Shown here one piece after another: positions 41,966 through 42,513 of a stretch of DNA of 42,513 bases. The notes below the pieces were generated by a model, which was not told the DNA's origin, did not search any database, and was given only the letters and a program-made list of their open reading frames with translations. Location: assembly GCA_020629845.1 (NCBI GenBank), contig JAHDCQ010000006.1:2606-45118 (forward strand), in the 5' to 3' direction. Position 1 is the stretch's first letter. The number at the start of each line of letters is the position of its first letter. The translations under genes were made by a program, and so were the position numbers. This stretch comes from Saprospiraceae bacterium. Lineage in GTDB: Bacteria; Bacteroidota; Bacteroidia; Chitinophagales; Saprospiraceae.

Positions 41966-42513
41966 ATGGAAGTGATAATCTGCCAGGGAATACAAAACAC
42001 ACAGCAGCGCATTGTAGTATTCCTGCCAAAAGATGATAGCTTGCTTGACAAAATCAAGCAGGTATACGGACGCAGGTGGTGCCCTGAACATAAGTGTTGG
42101 CATTTTCCTTATAATACGGAGCAATGGAAGTTTTTCAATCAACTTTTTCGAGATATTCCTTATCACTTGGATGAAGAACGAGTGATTGAGTTGCCGCCGC
42201 CAAGAAAATATACGCGACAAGCGAAGGGGGCAAAGCGAGTTTATGGTAAAAAACAATTGAATGTAAAACAGAAAAATGCACTGACGGCTTTGGAGGAGAA
42301 GTTGTTGTTGGAGCGTAAAAGTTGGCGTACTATCAAGACCTACAAAAATATGCTGATTGGCTTGATGTTGCATTATCCTGGTATATTGCCTTCTAAGATT
42401 AGCAGAAAACAGATACAAGGGTATTTACTGCATAGAATAAAGACAGACAAAATAGCGATAAGCACTCAAAATCAGCTTATAAATGCTTTGAAAGCCTTCT
42501 ATGAGCGGGTATT
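41966..42513 (+). CDS. Tyrosine-type site-specific recombinase/integrase, N-terminal part
   Basis: The first 182 codons of a gene that runs off the window. The N-terminal segment has IKQVYGRRWCPEHKCWHFPY, a module characteristic of Bacteroidota tyrosine recombinases in which GRRW...KCWHxPY precedes the core-binding SAM-like domain. That domain follows (LTALEEKLLLERKSWRTIKTYKNMLIGLMLHYPG, then KISRKQIQGYLLHRI and STQNQLINALKAFYERV). The catalytic R-H-R-Y residues lie beyond the end, so activity cannot be judged. The ATG at 41966 is the best start; the frame is open only from 41921. Such enzymes integrate or excise mobile elements or invert promoters. A palindromic element sits directly upstream of the start. 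Confidence 0.8.
   Translation, partial: MEVIICQGIQNTQQRIVVFLPKDDSLLDKIKQVYGRRWCPEHKCWHFPYNTEQWKFFNQLFRDIPYHLDEERVIELPPPRKYTRQAKGAKRVYGKKQLNVKQKNALTALEEKLLLERKSWRTIKTYKNMLIGLMLHYPGILPSKISRKQIQGYLLHRIKTDKIAISTQNQLINALKAFYERV

Noticed and set aside
41616-42418. Two minus-strand open frames (137 and 155 codons) near the right end
   Set aside because: They run antisense to the recombinase and through the palindromic element; the plus-strand recombinase has clear domain motifs.
1-42513. tRNA or rRNA genes
   Set aside because: No acceptor/TpsiC-arm patterns or rRNA-like blocks were noticed on either strand; a tRNAscan run would settle it.

Overview
The window looks like ordinary chromosome from a marine or aquatic member of the Bacteroidota. 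I infer a Saprospiria-like lineage, not proven. The support is: two large secreted proteins with type IX secretion (T9SS) C-terminal sorting domains; HYR, FG-GAP and MopE-type repeats; promoter -7 elements of the Bacteroidota form TAnnTTTG; the acpP-fabF-rnc order; a CrtD-like carotenoid desaturase; and LytTR/His_kinase signalling pairs. I saw no tRNA, rRNA, CRISPR array or prophage block.

Layout. 1-3513: the end of a YheT-like hydrolase, a His-rich lipoprotein, a GSCFA protein and an M3 peptidase. 4183-7998: a signalling locus with a membrane-free TPR histidine kinase, a 50-codon gene whose product carries a double-glycine leader, and a LytTR response regulator with a histone-like basic tail. 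8416-13065: a BamA/TamA-type outer membrane protein and a vanadium-haloperoxidase-like T9SS protein. 13510-17795: a small membrane peptide, a patatin, acpP, fabF and rnc. 17799-21908: a PhoR/PhoB-like pair, a small coiled-coil membrane protein and a carotenoid desaturase. 22026-30289: YicC, an unrecognised 379-aa protein, an FG-GAP propeller protein and a 1318-aa HYR adhesin-like protein. 30801-35284: a queuosine-mannosyltransferase-like enzyme, a HEAT-like protein with a short paralogous copy, a candidate small RNA and a SCO1 lipoprotein. 35327-41337: a serine hydrolase, an S41 peptidase, an NTF2-like protein and a padR-pspC operon. 41734-42513: an insertion-like palindromic element directly in front of the start of a tyrosine recombinase.

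The most striking non-coding property is that most larger intergenic gaps hold a long inverted repeat (roughly 50-325 bp). Some look like plain terminators. Others look like small non-autonomous insertions: terminal inverted repeats of 15-35 bp, REP-like inner palindromes and A/T-rich flanking direct repeats. The clearest are at 41734-41948 (11-bp exact duplication) and 15127-15276 (8-bp duplication, inserted in the T-tract of the acpP terminator). A second repeat family, built on a TACCTAATAC / TTTGTAC motif, recurs at four loci.

The best candidate for an undescribed system is the 4183-7998 locus. A peptide with a Bacteroidota GG-type leader lies between a LytTR regulator and a soluble TPR kinase, which suggests a secreted peptide signal or a small RiPP. 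The sequence shows no transporter or modifying enzyme nearby, so this remains a hypothesis.
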